A stretch of DNA of 38,873 nt from an uncultured Bacteroidales bacterium (GCA_903923925.1 CAIXZF010000110.1:1-38873), one strand, 5' to 3'. Shown: positions 25,753 through 34,465, counted from the stretch's first letter. The notes: a model not told the origin generated them from the letters alone. A program made the numbers and translations.

Positions 25753-27012
25753 CTATTTCAAATATCCATTTTTCTCCAGAAACCTGCTTACTGAGCCAAG
25801 ATCTGCTTTAACAGGCTGAGGTGTCAGCACATGAGTACGCACAAAATTTACATCCTTTAAACCTGATCCGGTAAGCAGGATCAGATTCCGGCTCTGCTCC
25901 GGAATTCTGCCTTCACTCATGTTTTTCAGCATACCGGCAAATGCAGCAGCAGCAGCCGGTTCGCTGAATATCCCTGTGTTTCTGCTTAATGTAGCAGAAG
26001 CCTCCATAATTTCCTGATCACTAACAGTTACATTCTCACCCTGGTATTTCAGGTGATAGTGTTTAGCCATATAGAAATTCCGGGGAATGTCGACCGATAT
26101 TGAATCGGCCCTGGTTGCAGATGGCTTTGCCACGAAGGTATCCGTATAAAAATTTCGTATCAGGTTATCGCTGCCTTCAGCCTGAACAGCAATAATTACA
26201 GGGATCTTATCAATGATTCCCATATTCAGCAGATCTTCAAAACCCTTATAAACACCACATAGGATAACACCATCACCACAGGGAACATAAATCCTGTCAG
26301 GAAGTTCATTCAAAAATTGTGAAACGATTTCGAAAGCCACTGTTTTCTTACCTTCTGTTGTTATAGGATTGTACGCAGTATTCCTGTTGTACCAGCCATA
26401 TTTCTCCGTAAGCTGCACACTCAGATCGAATGCTGCATCATAATTACCATCAACAGCTATCAGCAAGGCTCCATACATAATTATCTGGGTAAGTTTTGCT
26501 ATTGGAGCAGCGGCAGGTGCCAGAATAATAGCTTTCTGACCCTGAGAGGCGCAAATACCGGCAAGCGAAGAGCCAGCATTCCCGGTTGAAGCAGCAAGCA
26601 GGATGTTTTTCCCGTTTTCTTTTGCAAAGGCAGATACCATAGCAGAGGCACGGTCTTTAAACGAAAATGTGGGATTCTGGGAATCATCTTTAAGCATCAG
26701 TTGAAAGGGTAATACCTTAGCATCCAGCATGTTTATTGTGTACACCGGGGTATTCCCTACACGCAAATATCCCAGACTTTTCAGATTCTGAATCGGCAGA
26801 AGCGACAGGAAACCTTCATTTTGCAAGAATGAAAGGCGTTCTTCAGGGCTTCCCTTAAATTTATACCATTGGGAATACTCCACTTTAAGCATCCCTCGGT
26901 GTGGCTGCCCTTCAACATCGGATTTTGCGCAGGAGGGACAGCGGTAATGCACCCCTTCTCCCGGATACTCAGCGCTGCATGTAACACAGCTGTATATAAA
27001 TTTCTTGTTCAT
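25753..27012 (-). CDS. PLP-dependent threonine-synthase-like enzyme with N-terminal zinc ribbon
   Basis: This 419-residue fold-type II PLP enzyme has an N-terminal zinc ribbon (C9, C12, C25, C28), then LRVGNTPVY, the PLP lysine K119 in NPTFSFKDRAS, the phosphate-binding loop ASTGNAGSS (about 140-148) and LLTGSGLKD near the C-terminus (about 389). It resembles archaeal/bacterial threonine synthases and related beta-eliminating lyases. It lies inside the purine/urate operon, 17 bp before xdh. A housekeeping threonine synthase would normally sit with thrA/thrB, so a catabolic role is more likely (inference): for example elimination on a diamino or ureido acid such as 2,3-diaminopropionate. Substrate not known. 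Confidence 0.85.
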   Translation of the reverse strand: MNKKFIYSCVTCSAEYPGEGVHYRCPSCAKSDVEGQPHRGMLKVEYSQWYKFKGSPEERLSFLQNEGFLSLLPIQNLKSLGYLRVGNTPVYTINMLDAKVLPFQLMLKDDSQNPTFSFKDRASAMVSAFAKENGKNILLAASTGNAGSSLAGICASQGQKAIILAPAAAPIAKLTQIIMYGALLIAVDGNYDAAFDLSVQLTEKYGWYNRNTAYNPITTEGKKTVAFEIVSQFLNELPDRIYVPCGDGVILCGVYKGFEDLLNMGIIDKIPVIIAVQAEGSDNLIRNFYTDTFVAKPSATRADSISVDIPRNFYMAKHYHLKYQGENVTVSDQEIMEASATLSRNTGIFSEPAAAAAFAGMLKNMSEGRIPEQSRNLILLTGSGLKDVNFVRTHVLTPQPVKADLGSVSRFLEKNGYLK

Positions 27013-27053
27013 TTTATTATCACTACGGAGAATGCTTTCATAAATCTGTTGCT

Positions 27054-28520
27054 TTAAATTCCAGTGAGGGCATTGAATTCATTGATAAGTTCATCCCAGC
27101 GGTCGACCTGATGAAATAAATCCTGCCAGATCTCCCGATCGTACCACAATTGGTTCAAATCTTCAAGATTCTTGCCCTGCTGCTCAACCCAGGTAAAATA
27201 CTTCAGGTTGTGTATTGCTTTCTTATCCGCATATGTTAACTCTTTCAGATTGTCGATGCGCTGCGATTTCAGGCAACTTTCATAGTCAACCCAGGCAGAT
27301 CTTTCAGAATAAGAACCATTTGCCAACTGCAGCTCTTCGAGCCGCGACTGGTACATTGCTGCCGAATCTGTTGCTATTGTAACAATAACATCGCTGGAAT
27401 CATATTCAAAATACTTTGCTGTTTTAATAGCACCCAGAATATTGGCGATTCCGGATATTCCAATCATATTTAGTTCGTTTACAAGCATTGGATCATTTCC
27501 GGCTTCCACCAGGATGCGTTTACCGGTTTCATCGTTGAACAGCCTTAATAAACGCAGGCAATCCTCATCATCAATTGCAGCTACAAGGTCGGTATTGCGA
27601 ACATTATGTACCCATGGAACATGTTTATCGCCAATCCCTTCGATTCTATGACCACCGAAGCCATTCATCAGCAAAGTGGGACATTGAACAGCCTCAGAAG
27701 CAACCGTCCGCATTGAAGGGTGAAGTGACTTTAGGAAATCACCGGCAGCAATCGTTCCAGCTGAGCCGGTAGAGGAGACGAAAGCAGACAAGCGGCCATG
27801 GAGGCCGGCAACAGATGTAAATACTTCCTCTATAGCAGGACCTGTAACATTATAATGCCAGGCAGGATTTCCAAACTCATCGAACTGGTTAAAAATAACA
27901 CAATCCTTCCTGTTACGGCGGATATCCCAGCATTTATCATAAATCTCCTTAACATTACTCTCGCAGCCAGGGGTTGCAATTACTTCTGCTCCGATTTCTT
28001 TCAGCCATTCAAATCTCTCGCGACTCATTTCCTCGGGCAAAATTGCAACTGCGGTAACGCCCATCAATTCAGAGTCGAAAGCACCTCCCCTGCAATAATT
28101 ACCCGTTGATGGCCATACAGCACGGTTGTATTCAGGGTCGAATTCTCCGGTAATTATCCGGGGTGCCAAACAGCCATAGGCAGCACCAACTTTGTGAGCT
28201 CCTGTGGGGAACCATTTCCCAAGCAACACCAGAATTCGGGCATCAATACCAGATATTCCCTTCGGAATCTCAAGGTAATTCACACCTCCGAATAATCCTC
28301 CTTTTGAAACAGGCTCATTTTTCCAACTGATCCTGAATAAATTCACAGGATCAAGATCCCAGAGACCTGCTCCTTTTAGTTTGTTTTTTATCCTGTCGGG
28401 AATCAGATCAGGGTTACGCATCTGAGCGAATGTAGGAAGGAGAATGCCACGCTCACGAAAACGCTTTACTGCTTTGTCGCGGATTTCTTTGTTGATGATA
28501 GTATCTGTTAGTGAAATCAT
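27054..28520 (-). CDS. PLP-dependent enzyme, TrpB/cysteine-synthase-like
   Basis: This 488-residue fold-type II PLP enzyme has the probable Schiff-base lysine K110 in PTGAHKVGAAYG, then AVWPSTGNYCRGGAFDS (about 134-150), where STGNYCRG takes the place of the usual Ser/Thr-Gly-Asn substrate loop, and SSTGSAGTIAAGDFL as the glycine-rich phosphate-binding loop (about 249-263). It is longer than YgeX-type diaminopropionate ammonia-lyases and has a distinct C-terminal helical extension (about 400-488). The neighbourhood indicates a lyase step of anaerobic purine breakdown, perhaps acting in series with the adjacent PLP enzyme (41-bp gap). I do not recognise a characterised homologue; function is inferred only. 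Confidence 0.82.
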   Translation of the reverse strand: MISLTDTIINKEIRDKAVKRFRERGILLPTFAQMRNPDLIPDRIKNKLKGAGLWDLDPVNLFRISWKNEPVSKGGLFGGVNYLEIPKGISGIDARILVLLGKWFPTGAHKVGAAYGCLAPRIITGEFDPEYNRAVWPSTGNYCRGGAFDSELMGVTAVAILPEEMSRERFEWLKEIGAEVIATPGCESNVKEIYDKCWDIRRNRKDCVIFNQFDEFGNPAWHYNVTGPAIEEVFTSVAGLHGRLSAFVSSTGSAGTIAAGDFLKSLHPSMRTVASEAVQCPTLLMNGFGGHRIEGIGDKHVPWVHNVRNTDLVAAIDDEDCLRLLRLFNDETGKRILVEAGNDPMLVNELNMIGISGIANILGAIKTAKYFEYDSSDVIVTIATDSAAMYQSRLEELQLANGSYSERSAWVDYESCLKSQRIDNLKELTYADKKAIHNLKYFTWVEQQGKNLEDLNQLWYDREIWQDLFHQVDRWDELINEFNALTGI

Positions 28521-28532
28521 AGTGTTATAGTC

Positions 28533-31500
28533 TTAAATAGCATTGATACAATATTGGATGCCCTCGAATAAAATCTGCATGATGGCAGCTTCTTTAAAGG
28601 TGGCACAAATTTCAGAACTATCTTTCCAGTAAATTTCTTCAGGAGCAAAAGTAATTTTATCCAGAACGGCTCTAAAACCCGGTGTTTCATACCTCCATTT
28701 TCCTGAAACGATTGATAGTGAATTTACACTCCCGTTTTTTTTGCTGAGAAGTATTCTCCTGTTGTTTTCTATGGTGAAAAAATATCCGTTTTCAGCCCGA
28801 TTGAAGGAAGTCTGCGAAAAATACAAAGCAGGTTTTTCCTTGTAGGGTGCCGATCTGGTTGGGCAGAAAGTGTTGCAATTACCGCATTCATTGCAGAAAT
28901 CAGCGAAATGTACAATCTGATACGCCTGATTTATGCTGAAAACCTCATCTTCGCTTATGTCAAAATTATCCGCATTGCGGACTGCCTTCTTCAATAAATA
29001 TTTTTTTGGAGATAGCTGATAGCTGTAATTGGCAAAATTCGGGCAAACACTAACGCAATTATTACATATGATATCACAGGCCAGGCAAGCCTCAGATTCA
29101 GCTTTTGCCTCTATTTCTGATAGGATTTCTGTGTTATAATTAAATGTCGGTTTGTTAGTAATCTGTTCTTCTGATTGATTGGAAATCAAGCGCTTCCTGG
29201 CTTTTTTTAATACTATTTCATCCACATCAGCAGCAATTGGAAAGAGTTTGTTTGTTGAGCTTGATTGAGTAAGCTTAAGAATATTTTGTGCTGTTTTCCT
29301 GCCATCGGCAATGGCTTTAATAACCGATGAGGCACCACGCCTGGCATCACCACCAATAAACACATTCTGAATCCTTGTTAGTCCCGATTCAGCATCACAT
29401 TGCATTTCGCGGAGATCAACAAAATCAACAGTAACATCCTGCCCCAAAGCAGGGATAACAATATCAGCATTCAGAATAAAATCGCTGCCTTCAACAATCA
29501 CAGGAGAAGGTCTGCCGCTTTCATCGGGCATTCCTGCAGTTGTTCTGCAACATTTCAAGCCTGTTACATCCCCCTTCTTCGAAATTATTTCAAGCGGAAT
29601 TACCATTTCCATGAGTTGAATGCCTTCAGAAAAACATGCCGAAATTTCTTCTGAACCGGCAGGCATCTCAGAAAGAGTTCGTCTGTATACCACAGTAACT
29701 GTACCTTCATCTTTAACAAGGCGTTTAGCAGTTCGTGCCGTATCCATTGCCGTATTTCCACCTCCAAGTATTACAATATTTTTTCCTCCGGCTAACTTCA
29801 GGCCCATCTTTACATCAGCCAAAAATTTTAAGGGGTCCAGTACGCCTTTAGATTCCGAGCCGGGTATTTTAATTTTCTTTGAAAATGGCGCACCCGTAGC
29901 TACATAAACATAGTTATTCTCCTTACATAATTTTTCGAATAAGGCTTTATCTACTGCTGAGTTGTAATTAATTTTGATTCCTGCCTTACGGATTCTTGAA
30001 AGATCTTTACCGAGTTCATCGGGAGGAAGCCTGAATTCAGGGATTACAGAAGAGACCATCCCTCCTGCTTCTGGTTTTTCCTCATATATTGTTACTGCAC
30101 ATCCCGCCAGTTTAAGAAACCAGGCACACGACAATCCTGAGGGTCCAGCCCCGATTACGGCAATCTTTAAGCCTGTATTCACGGTGCTATCGATGACCAC
30201 TTCCGGCACAATCTGCCGCGTAATAAAATACTTGACATCGCGGATCCGTATTGCTTCATCATAGTGCACCCTTGTACATTTCGTCTGGCAGGGATGATCG
30301 CAAACCAAACCCGTAACTGTTGGAAATGGATTCGTTTGCAGGATTACCGAAGCAGCTTTTGCGTATTCGCCTTTTGCCGTATAGTGCAGGTAAGCCGGAA
30401 TATCCTGACTCGACGGACAAGTGCAGCTACATGGGGCATTAATGCAATCAAAATAACTTAAGGGGAGCGGAGTTTTAATATCTGCTGTTGTAAGTCCTTT
30501 TTTGTAGCGCTTATCACTGGAAACAGTTCCGGCATAAGCTGCAAGGTTCTTCAATGCAGCTAATTTTACCTCGGGTGCAGTTAATTCCGATTTACGACAT
30601 ATGTATTCATTTATGTTTTCTGATTTGTATTTGCTAAATGATTTCTCTGCTTCTTCAATGTACTGATGCAGTCGCCCGTAGCCACCGGGTTTGAGAAGAT
30701 CAGTACAAACAGTAACGGGTGTTAATCCACAGGCCAGCAATTCGGGAAAGTTAAAACAATCAGCACCGCCGGAAAATGAGATATCCAGTGAGCCCTTAAA
30801 TTCCAGTTGCAGCTTCAATGCTACTGCTACAGTAATCGGGTGCAATGCCCTGCCACTCATGTACATCATGCTTTCACTTTCAGGCAAAACTCCTCTGAAA
30901 TTCTTACTTTCGAGGGTATTAGTTAGTTTAATCCCGAAAAATCGTCCTGCATCCAGGGCATATTTCTGCATCGATTTAATAAGATTGATCGCTGCATTAT
31001 ATGAAATATCATGTTGAAAGGCTTCGTCAGGGACAGGTGTTTTGTATGCCAGCTTGTTGTTGAGGATTTCACGTAAGGTTTCCGGCCCAAGTAAGGTTGG
31101 ATTAAGTTTTACTACAGTATGTAATTTCTGCTCAGTAATAAGATAATGTGCTATTTTTCCAATTTCATCAGGCGGGCAGCCATGCATAGTGGAAAGTGTA
31201 ATATTATCTGAGATACAATCCGGAATATCCAGATTCAGAGCCTCCGGATAAATTCCGCTAATCTCCTGTAGTTTCTGGTCTTTTTCAATTTTACAGTTGC
31301 TCATTTTTTTGAGAAACCATTGAACATTATCCTGCTTAATCCCTTTCAGGTCGTAGCCTGCACTCATATTGAAAATAACACCATGTTCATTTACAGGCAG
31401 TCCCATGCGCTGCCTGAGAAGATGTATCAAAATCCATGCATTTAAGTATTGGTCGTACGACTCATGGATTCTGAGTTCCTGCGACCACTCGCAATTGTAT

Positions 31501-31811
31501 CCTTCATCCTGCATATCGATGCAGGGTTTGGAGACTTCGAGCTCATCGAGCGTTTGAATTGTCTTTAATTCGATGTATCGGGCACCGCAAAGCCAGGCGC
31601 CAACAATGTTTTGTGTGAGCTGAGTATGAGGACCGGCAGCCACTCCCAATGGGTTTTCCAGAAAGTGTCCGAAGCGGGTGGTATTTAAACACTCTGCATT
31701 TGATGTAAGGAACAGATCTTGTTTTATCCCGAAATAACTGCCTTTATCAAGCTGATCCAATGTCAACTGCAGTATTTTCTTCAAAGGCATAATAGTGAAG
31801 CCGTTTCCCAT
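28533..31811 (-). CDS. ygfK: YgfK-type putative selenate reductase / Fe-S flavin oxidoreductase
   Basis: I start it at the ATG at 31811 (MGNGFTIMPLKK, like the E. coli MGDIM start), giving 1092 residues. An open frame reaching 31904 would overlap the divergent ygeY start. The N-terminal TIM barrel resembles dihydroorotate/dihydropyrimidine dehydrogenases (AAGPHTQLTQNIV, about 58-70). A GltD-like Fe-S region follows (Cys 456-465 and 504-512), then FAD motif GAGPSG (554-559), NAD(P) motif GGGNTA (683-688), and C-terminal 2x[4Fe-4S] ligands (C909-C923, C973-C983). In E. coli it is linked to selenate reduction and, with the xdhD cluster, to urate metabolism. It likely carries electrons between NADPH and the molybdenum hydroxylase (inference). 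First gene of the six-gene operon. Confidence 0.92.
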   Translation of the reverse strand: MGNGFTIMPLKKILQLTLDQLDKGSYFGIKQDLFLTSNAECLNTTRFGHFLENPLGVAAGPHTQLTQNIVGAWLCGARYIELKTIQTLDELEVSKPCIDMQDEGYNCEWSQELRIHESYDQYLNAWILIHLLRQRMGLPVNEHGVIFNMSAGYDLKGIKQDNVQWFLKKMSNCKIEKDQKLQEISGIYPEALNLDIPDCISDNITLSTMHGCPPDEIGKIAHYLITEQKLHTVVKLNPTLLGPETLREILNNKLAYKTPVPDEAFQHDISYNAAINLIKSMQKYALDAGRFFGIKLTNTLESKNFRGVLPESESMMYMSGRALHPITVAVALKLQLEFKGSLDISFSGGADCFNFPELLACGLTPVTVCTDLLKPGGYGRLHQYIEEAEKSFSKYKSENINEYICRKSELTAPEVKLAALKNLAAYAGTVSSDKRYKKGLTTADIKTPLPLSYFDCINAPCSCTCPSSQDIPAYLHYTAKGEYAKAASVILQTNPFPTVTGLVCDHPCQTKCTRVHYDEAIRIRDVKYFITRQIVPEVVIDSTVNTGLKIAVIGAGPSGLSCAWFLKLAGCAVTIYEEKPEAGGMVSSVIPEFRLPPDELGKDLSRIRKAGIKINYNSAVDKALFEKLCKENNYVYVATGAPFSKKIKIPGSESKGVLDPLKFLADVKMGLKLAGGKNIVILGGGNTAMDTARTAKRLVKDEGTVTVVYRRTLSEMPAGSEEISACFSEGIQLMEMVIPLEIISKKGDVTGLKCCRTTAGMPDESGRPSPVIVEGSDFILNADIVIPALGQDVTVDFVDLREMQCDAESGLTRIQNVFIGGDARRGASSVIKAIADGRKTAQNILKLTQSSSTNKLFPIAADVDEIVLKKARKRLISNQSEEQITNKPTFNYNTEILSEIEAKAESEACLACDIICNNCVSVCPNFANYSYQLSPKKYLLKKAVRNADNFDISEDEVFSINQAYQIVHFADFCNECGNCNTFCPTRSAPYKEKPALYFSQTSFNRAENGYFFTIENNRRILLSKKNGSVNSLSIVSGKWRYETPGFRAVLDKITFAPEEIYWKDSSEICATFKEAAIMQILFEGIQYCINAI

Positions 31812-31848
31812 TTCTATATTTTTGTCCCTTAACAAGGAATTTGTGTAA

Positions 31849-31856
31849 CAAAAATA
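31849..31856 (-). promoter_or_regulatory. -7 box for the ygfK operon
   Basis: The minus-strand sequence TATTTTTG fits TAnnTTTG and lies 37 bp upstream of the chosen ygfK start. Its mirror partner for ygeY begins 12 bp away on the other strand. Confidence 0.5.
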
Positions 31857-31868
31857 TGGTTTTAAATC

Positions 31869-31876
31869 TATTTTTG
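31869..31876 (+). promoter_or_regulatory. -7 box for ygeY
   Basis: TATTTTTG, identical to the minus-strand box at 31849-31856, lies 22 nt upstream of the ygeY ATG. TTTG at 31840-31843 is a weak, too distant (25 bp) -33 candidate. Confidence 0.5.
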
Positions 31877-31898
31877 CATTGTATTTAATACTTGCGTA

Positions 31899-33077
31899 AT
31901 GCACACTAAAATCAAGGAACTAGCTCAGAACTATGCTGATTATACTGCAAAAAATCTTTCTCAGCTGATACAGAGGAAATCGTTAAGCATGCAGGAAGAA
32001 ATGGTTCAGCAAGAACTTATCAGGCAAATGCAGGAGGCGGGTTTCGACGAAATCTGGCAGGACGGGCTTGGTAACGTAATCGGAAGGATAGGGAATGGCA
32101 GGCGAATTCTTGCATTTGACGGCCATATTGACACCGTTGACACAGGTAATTCAGCAAACTGGTCGTTTGATCCATATGCAGGAATTCTTGAAAATGGCTT
32201 TGTAAAAGGACGTGGAACCGTTGACCAGAAAGGCGGTGTTGCCTCTTTTGTAACGGCAGGCAGAATTATGAAAGAACTTGGGTTCGACCGCGATCTTTCA
32301 GTATATTTTATCGGGAGTGTGATGGAGGAAGATTGCGACGGTCTTTGCTGGAAGTACATTATTGAAGAAAGTGGACTGAGGCCTGATTTTGTTGTAAGTA
32401 CAGAGCCTACAAATCTGAATATTTACCGGGGACACCGCGGCAGGATGGAAATTCATGTGAGTTTTACGGGGGTTTCGGCACATGGCTCCGCACCTGAGCG
32501 CGGGAAGAATGCAATTTACATGGCTTCAGGAGCTGCCCTGGAAATTGAAAAACTGAACAAACGATTGAAATCGGATGAATTCCTTGGCAAGGGCAGTGTT
32601 ACAATTTCGGAATTTGTTTCCGGCAGTCCTTCACTTTGTGCTGTAGCTGATTTTGCCCGCCTGCATCTCGACCGCCGCTTAACCTGGGGAGAAACAAAAG
32701 AAAGTGCGCTTAAGGAGATAGAAGAAGTTGTTAACGACTTTGGAGGCATTGTGGAAGTGCTTTGGTATGATGGACAAGCTTTTACCGGATTGAAATATGG
32801 AATGGAAAAATATTATCCCACCTGGAATATCGAAGAAGATCATCCTTTAGTCACTAAGGCAGTAGAAACATATAAAGCAATCTTTGATAAAAATCCGCTG
32901 GTCGACAAATGGACATTTTCGACCAATGGGGTTGTTATCAATGGGATACACAAGATCCCATGCATTGGTTTTGGTCCTGGAAATGAAATAATGGCGCATG
33001 CAGCAGATGAAATGGTAGCAGTTTCGGATTTGGTAACGGCATCCGCATTTTATGCGGGGCTGGCTTTTAGCATTTAG
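31899..33077 (+). CDS. ygeY: YgeY family selenium-metabolism-linked hydrolase (M20 family)
   Basis: This 392-residue M20 metallohydrolase has metal ligands H76 and catalytic D78 in AFDGHIDTVD, bridging D109 in GRGTVDQKGG, catalytic E143 and metal E144 in SVMEEDCDG, and the dimerisation-domain histidine in GVSAHGSAPERGKN (about 195-208). It matches E. coli YgeY closely and keeps a typical length. The family removes acyl or carbamoyl-type groups from small amides. In this cluster its likely substrate is a ureido or amido intermediate of purine ring breakdown (inference). It reads away from ygfK under a divergent promoter, with ygeW downstream across a hairpin repeat. Confidence 0.93.
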   Translation: MHTKIKELAQNYADYTAKNLSQLIQRKSLSMQEEMVQQELIRQMQEAGFDEIWQDGLGNVIGRIGNGRRILAFDGHIDTVDTGNSANWSFDPYAGILENGFVKGRGTVDQKGGVASFVTAGRIMKELGFDRDLSVYFIGSVMEEDCDGLCWKYIIEESGLRPDFVVSTEPTNLNIYRGHRGRMEIHVSFTGVSAHGSAPERGKNAIYMASGAALEIEKLNKRLKSDEFLGKGSVTISEFVSGSPSLCAVADFARLHLDRRLTWGETKESALKEIEEVVNDFGGIVEVLWYDGQAFTGLKYGMEKYYPTWNIEEDHPLVTKAVETYKAIFDKNPLVDKWTFSTNGVVINGIHKIPCIGFGPGNEIMAHAADEMVAVSDLVTASAFYAGLAFSI

Positions 33078-33086
33078 GCGGGGTTC

Positions 33087-33120
33087 AACCCTGCCAGGGG
33101 CTTGAAGCCCTGGCAGGGTT
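33087..33120. repeat. Intergenic hairpin repeat, copy 1
   Basis: A perfect 13-bp stem with arm AACCCTGCCAGGG (33087-33099 / 33108-33120) and an 8-nt loop lies between ygeY and ygeW. The same family recurs at 34332-34364. It could weaken or stabilise the ygeY-ygeW transcript, or simply be a mobile intergenic repeat. Confidence 0.8.
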
Positions 33121-33153
33121 AGCGGTGGGGTAATAATTCAATATAATAATTTC

Positions 33154-34350
33154 ATGGGAGCACTTAGAGCGAATTTAAACAAGATCAGGGAACTGAATGC
33201 ATCACTTTACCAAAAGGATTTTCTGCTTACCTGGGACAAAAGCCTGGAAGAACTGGAGCTTATCCTTATTGTAGCTGATGTGTTAAAGTATTATTACGAC
33301 AACAATATTTCGACCAGATGTTTTGAATCGGGGCTGGCTGTGTCGCAGTTCCGCGATAATTCAACCCGCACAAGGTTTTCCTTTGCTTCGGCAGCCAATT
33401 TGCTGGGATTAAGTGTGCAGGATCTGGATGAAGGCAAATCGCAGATAGCCCATGGGGAAACAGTGAGGGAGACATCAAATATGATTTCCTTTCTGAGTGA
33501 AATTATCGGAATAAGAGACGATATGTATTTAGGTGCCGGGCATACCTATATGCAGGAAGTCGGAAAGGCGCTCGACGATGGCTTTGCAGAAGGTGTACTT
33601 CCTCAGAGGCCCGGGATTGTAAACCTGCAGTGCGATGTGGATCACCCTACCCAATCGATGGCCGATTTGCTGCATCTGAAGCATTGGTTTGGTTCTCTGG
33701 AAAACCTTAAGGGTAAAAAGATTGCGATGACCTGGGCTTATTCGCCCAGTTATGGCAAGCCACTTTCCGTTCCACAGGGGATTATCGGGTTGATGACAAG
33801 GCTTGGAATGAATGTTTCGCTGGCACATCCCGAAGGTTATGATTTAATTCCTGAGGTTGTTGAACTCGCAGACAAGCAGGCCAAAGCCAGTGGAGGTTCC
33901 TTCAGTGTGTGTAATTCGATGGAAGAAGCCTTTACCGCTGCCGACATTGTTTATCCCAAGAGCTGGGCGCCCTACAGTGTCATGGAAAAGAGAACATTAC
34001 TCCTTCGCAATAATGATCATGCAGGATTGAAGGATCTTGAAAAAGAATGCCTTTTGAATAATGCGAAATTCATCGACTGGGAATGCACAGAAGAAAAGAT
34101 GAAGCTAAGCAAAGGAGGCGAAGCACTTTACATGCATTGCCTGCCGGCTGATATTTCGGATGTTTCCTGCGCGCGGGGAGAAGTTTCTGCCGAAGTATTT
34201 GAGAAATACCGCATTGCCACTTACAAGGAGGCAGGTTTCAAGCCATACATTATTGCAGCAATGATGTTTACCAACAGGTTTGAGAATCCAGTCGGGCTTT
34301 TGGAAAAGCTTGGTATGAGGAGACAGCCACGAACCCTGTCAGGGGTTTGA
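33154..34350 (+). CDS. ygeW: Knotted carbamoyltransferase YgeW
   Basis: This 398-residue protein of the aspartate/ornithine carbamoyltransferase superfamily is closely similar to E. coli YgeW along its length. The carbamoyl-phosphate site is FRDNSTRTR (residues 66-74). SQIAHGETVRET, CDVDHPTQSMADL, MTWAYSPSYGKPLS and MHCLPADIS follow in order. YgeW forms a knotted fold; it is thought to act catabolically, moving a carbamoyl group from a ureido compound to phosphate to give carbamoyl phosphate. No carbamate kinase is visible in the window. The last residues (RTLSGV) and stop codon are encoded by an intergenic hairpin repeat. Confidence 0.94.
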   Translation: MGALRANLNKIRELNASLYQKDFLLTWDKSLEELELILIVADVLKYYYDNNISTRCFESGLAVSQFRDNSTRTRFSFASAANLLGLSVQDLDEGKSQIAHGETVRETSNMISFLSEIIGIRDDMYLGAGHTYMQEVGKALDDGFAEGVLPQRPGIVNLQCDVDHPTQSMADLLHLKHWFGSLENLKGKKIAMTWAYSPSYGKPLSVPQGIIGLMTRLGMNVSLAHPEGYDLIPEVVELADKQAKASGGSFSVCNSMEEAFTAADIVYPKSWAPYSVMEKRTLLLRNNDHAGLKDLEKECLLNNAKFIDWECTEEKMKLSKGGEALYMHCLPADISDVSCARGEVSAEVFEKYRIATYKEAGFKPYIIAAMMFTNRFENPVGLLEKLGMRRQPRTLSGV

Positions 34351-34364
34351 AACCCTGCCAGGTT
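34332..34364. repeat. Intergenic hairpin repeat, copy 2, overlapping the ygeW 3' end
   Basis: This is a degenerate copy of the 33087-33120 repeat (AACCCTGTCAGGGG then TTTGAAACCCTGCCAGG). The ygeW stop TGA (34348-34350) lies within it, so the repeat replaced or trimmed the native C-terminus. Confidence 0.75.
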
Positions 34365-34441
34365 AAAACCATGAATGCTTGTACTCTCCATCTCAATATA
34401 ATATTTTAGCATTAAATTAATTCTTTAATATTTTCATTTTC

Positions 34442-34465
34442 CTAAGTGGTCTAAGTGCCTAAGTG
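34442..34465 (+). repeat. Three CTAAGTG motifs
   Basis: CTAAGTG occurs at 34442-34448, 34451-34457 and 34459-34465, spaced 8-9 bp apart, upstream of the ATPase promoter. It is a short tandem array of unknown role. Confidence 0.5.

Noticed and set aside
31812-31904. 31-residue N-terminal extension of ygfK
   Set aside because: It would overlap the divergent ygeY start and both -7 boxes; the start at 31811 matches the E. coli protein's beginning.
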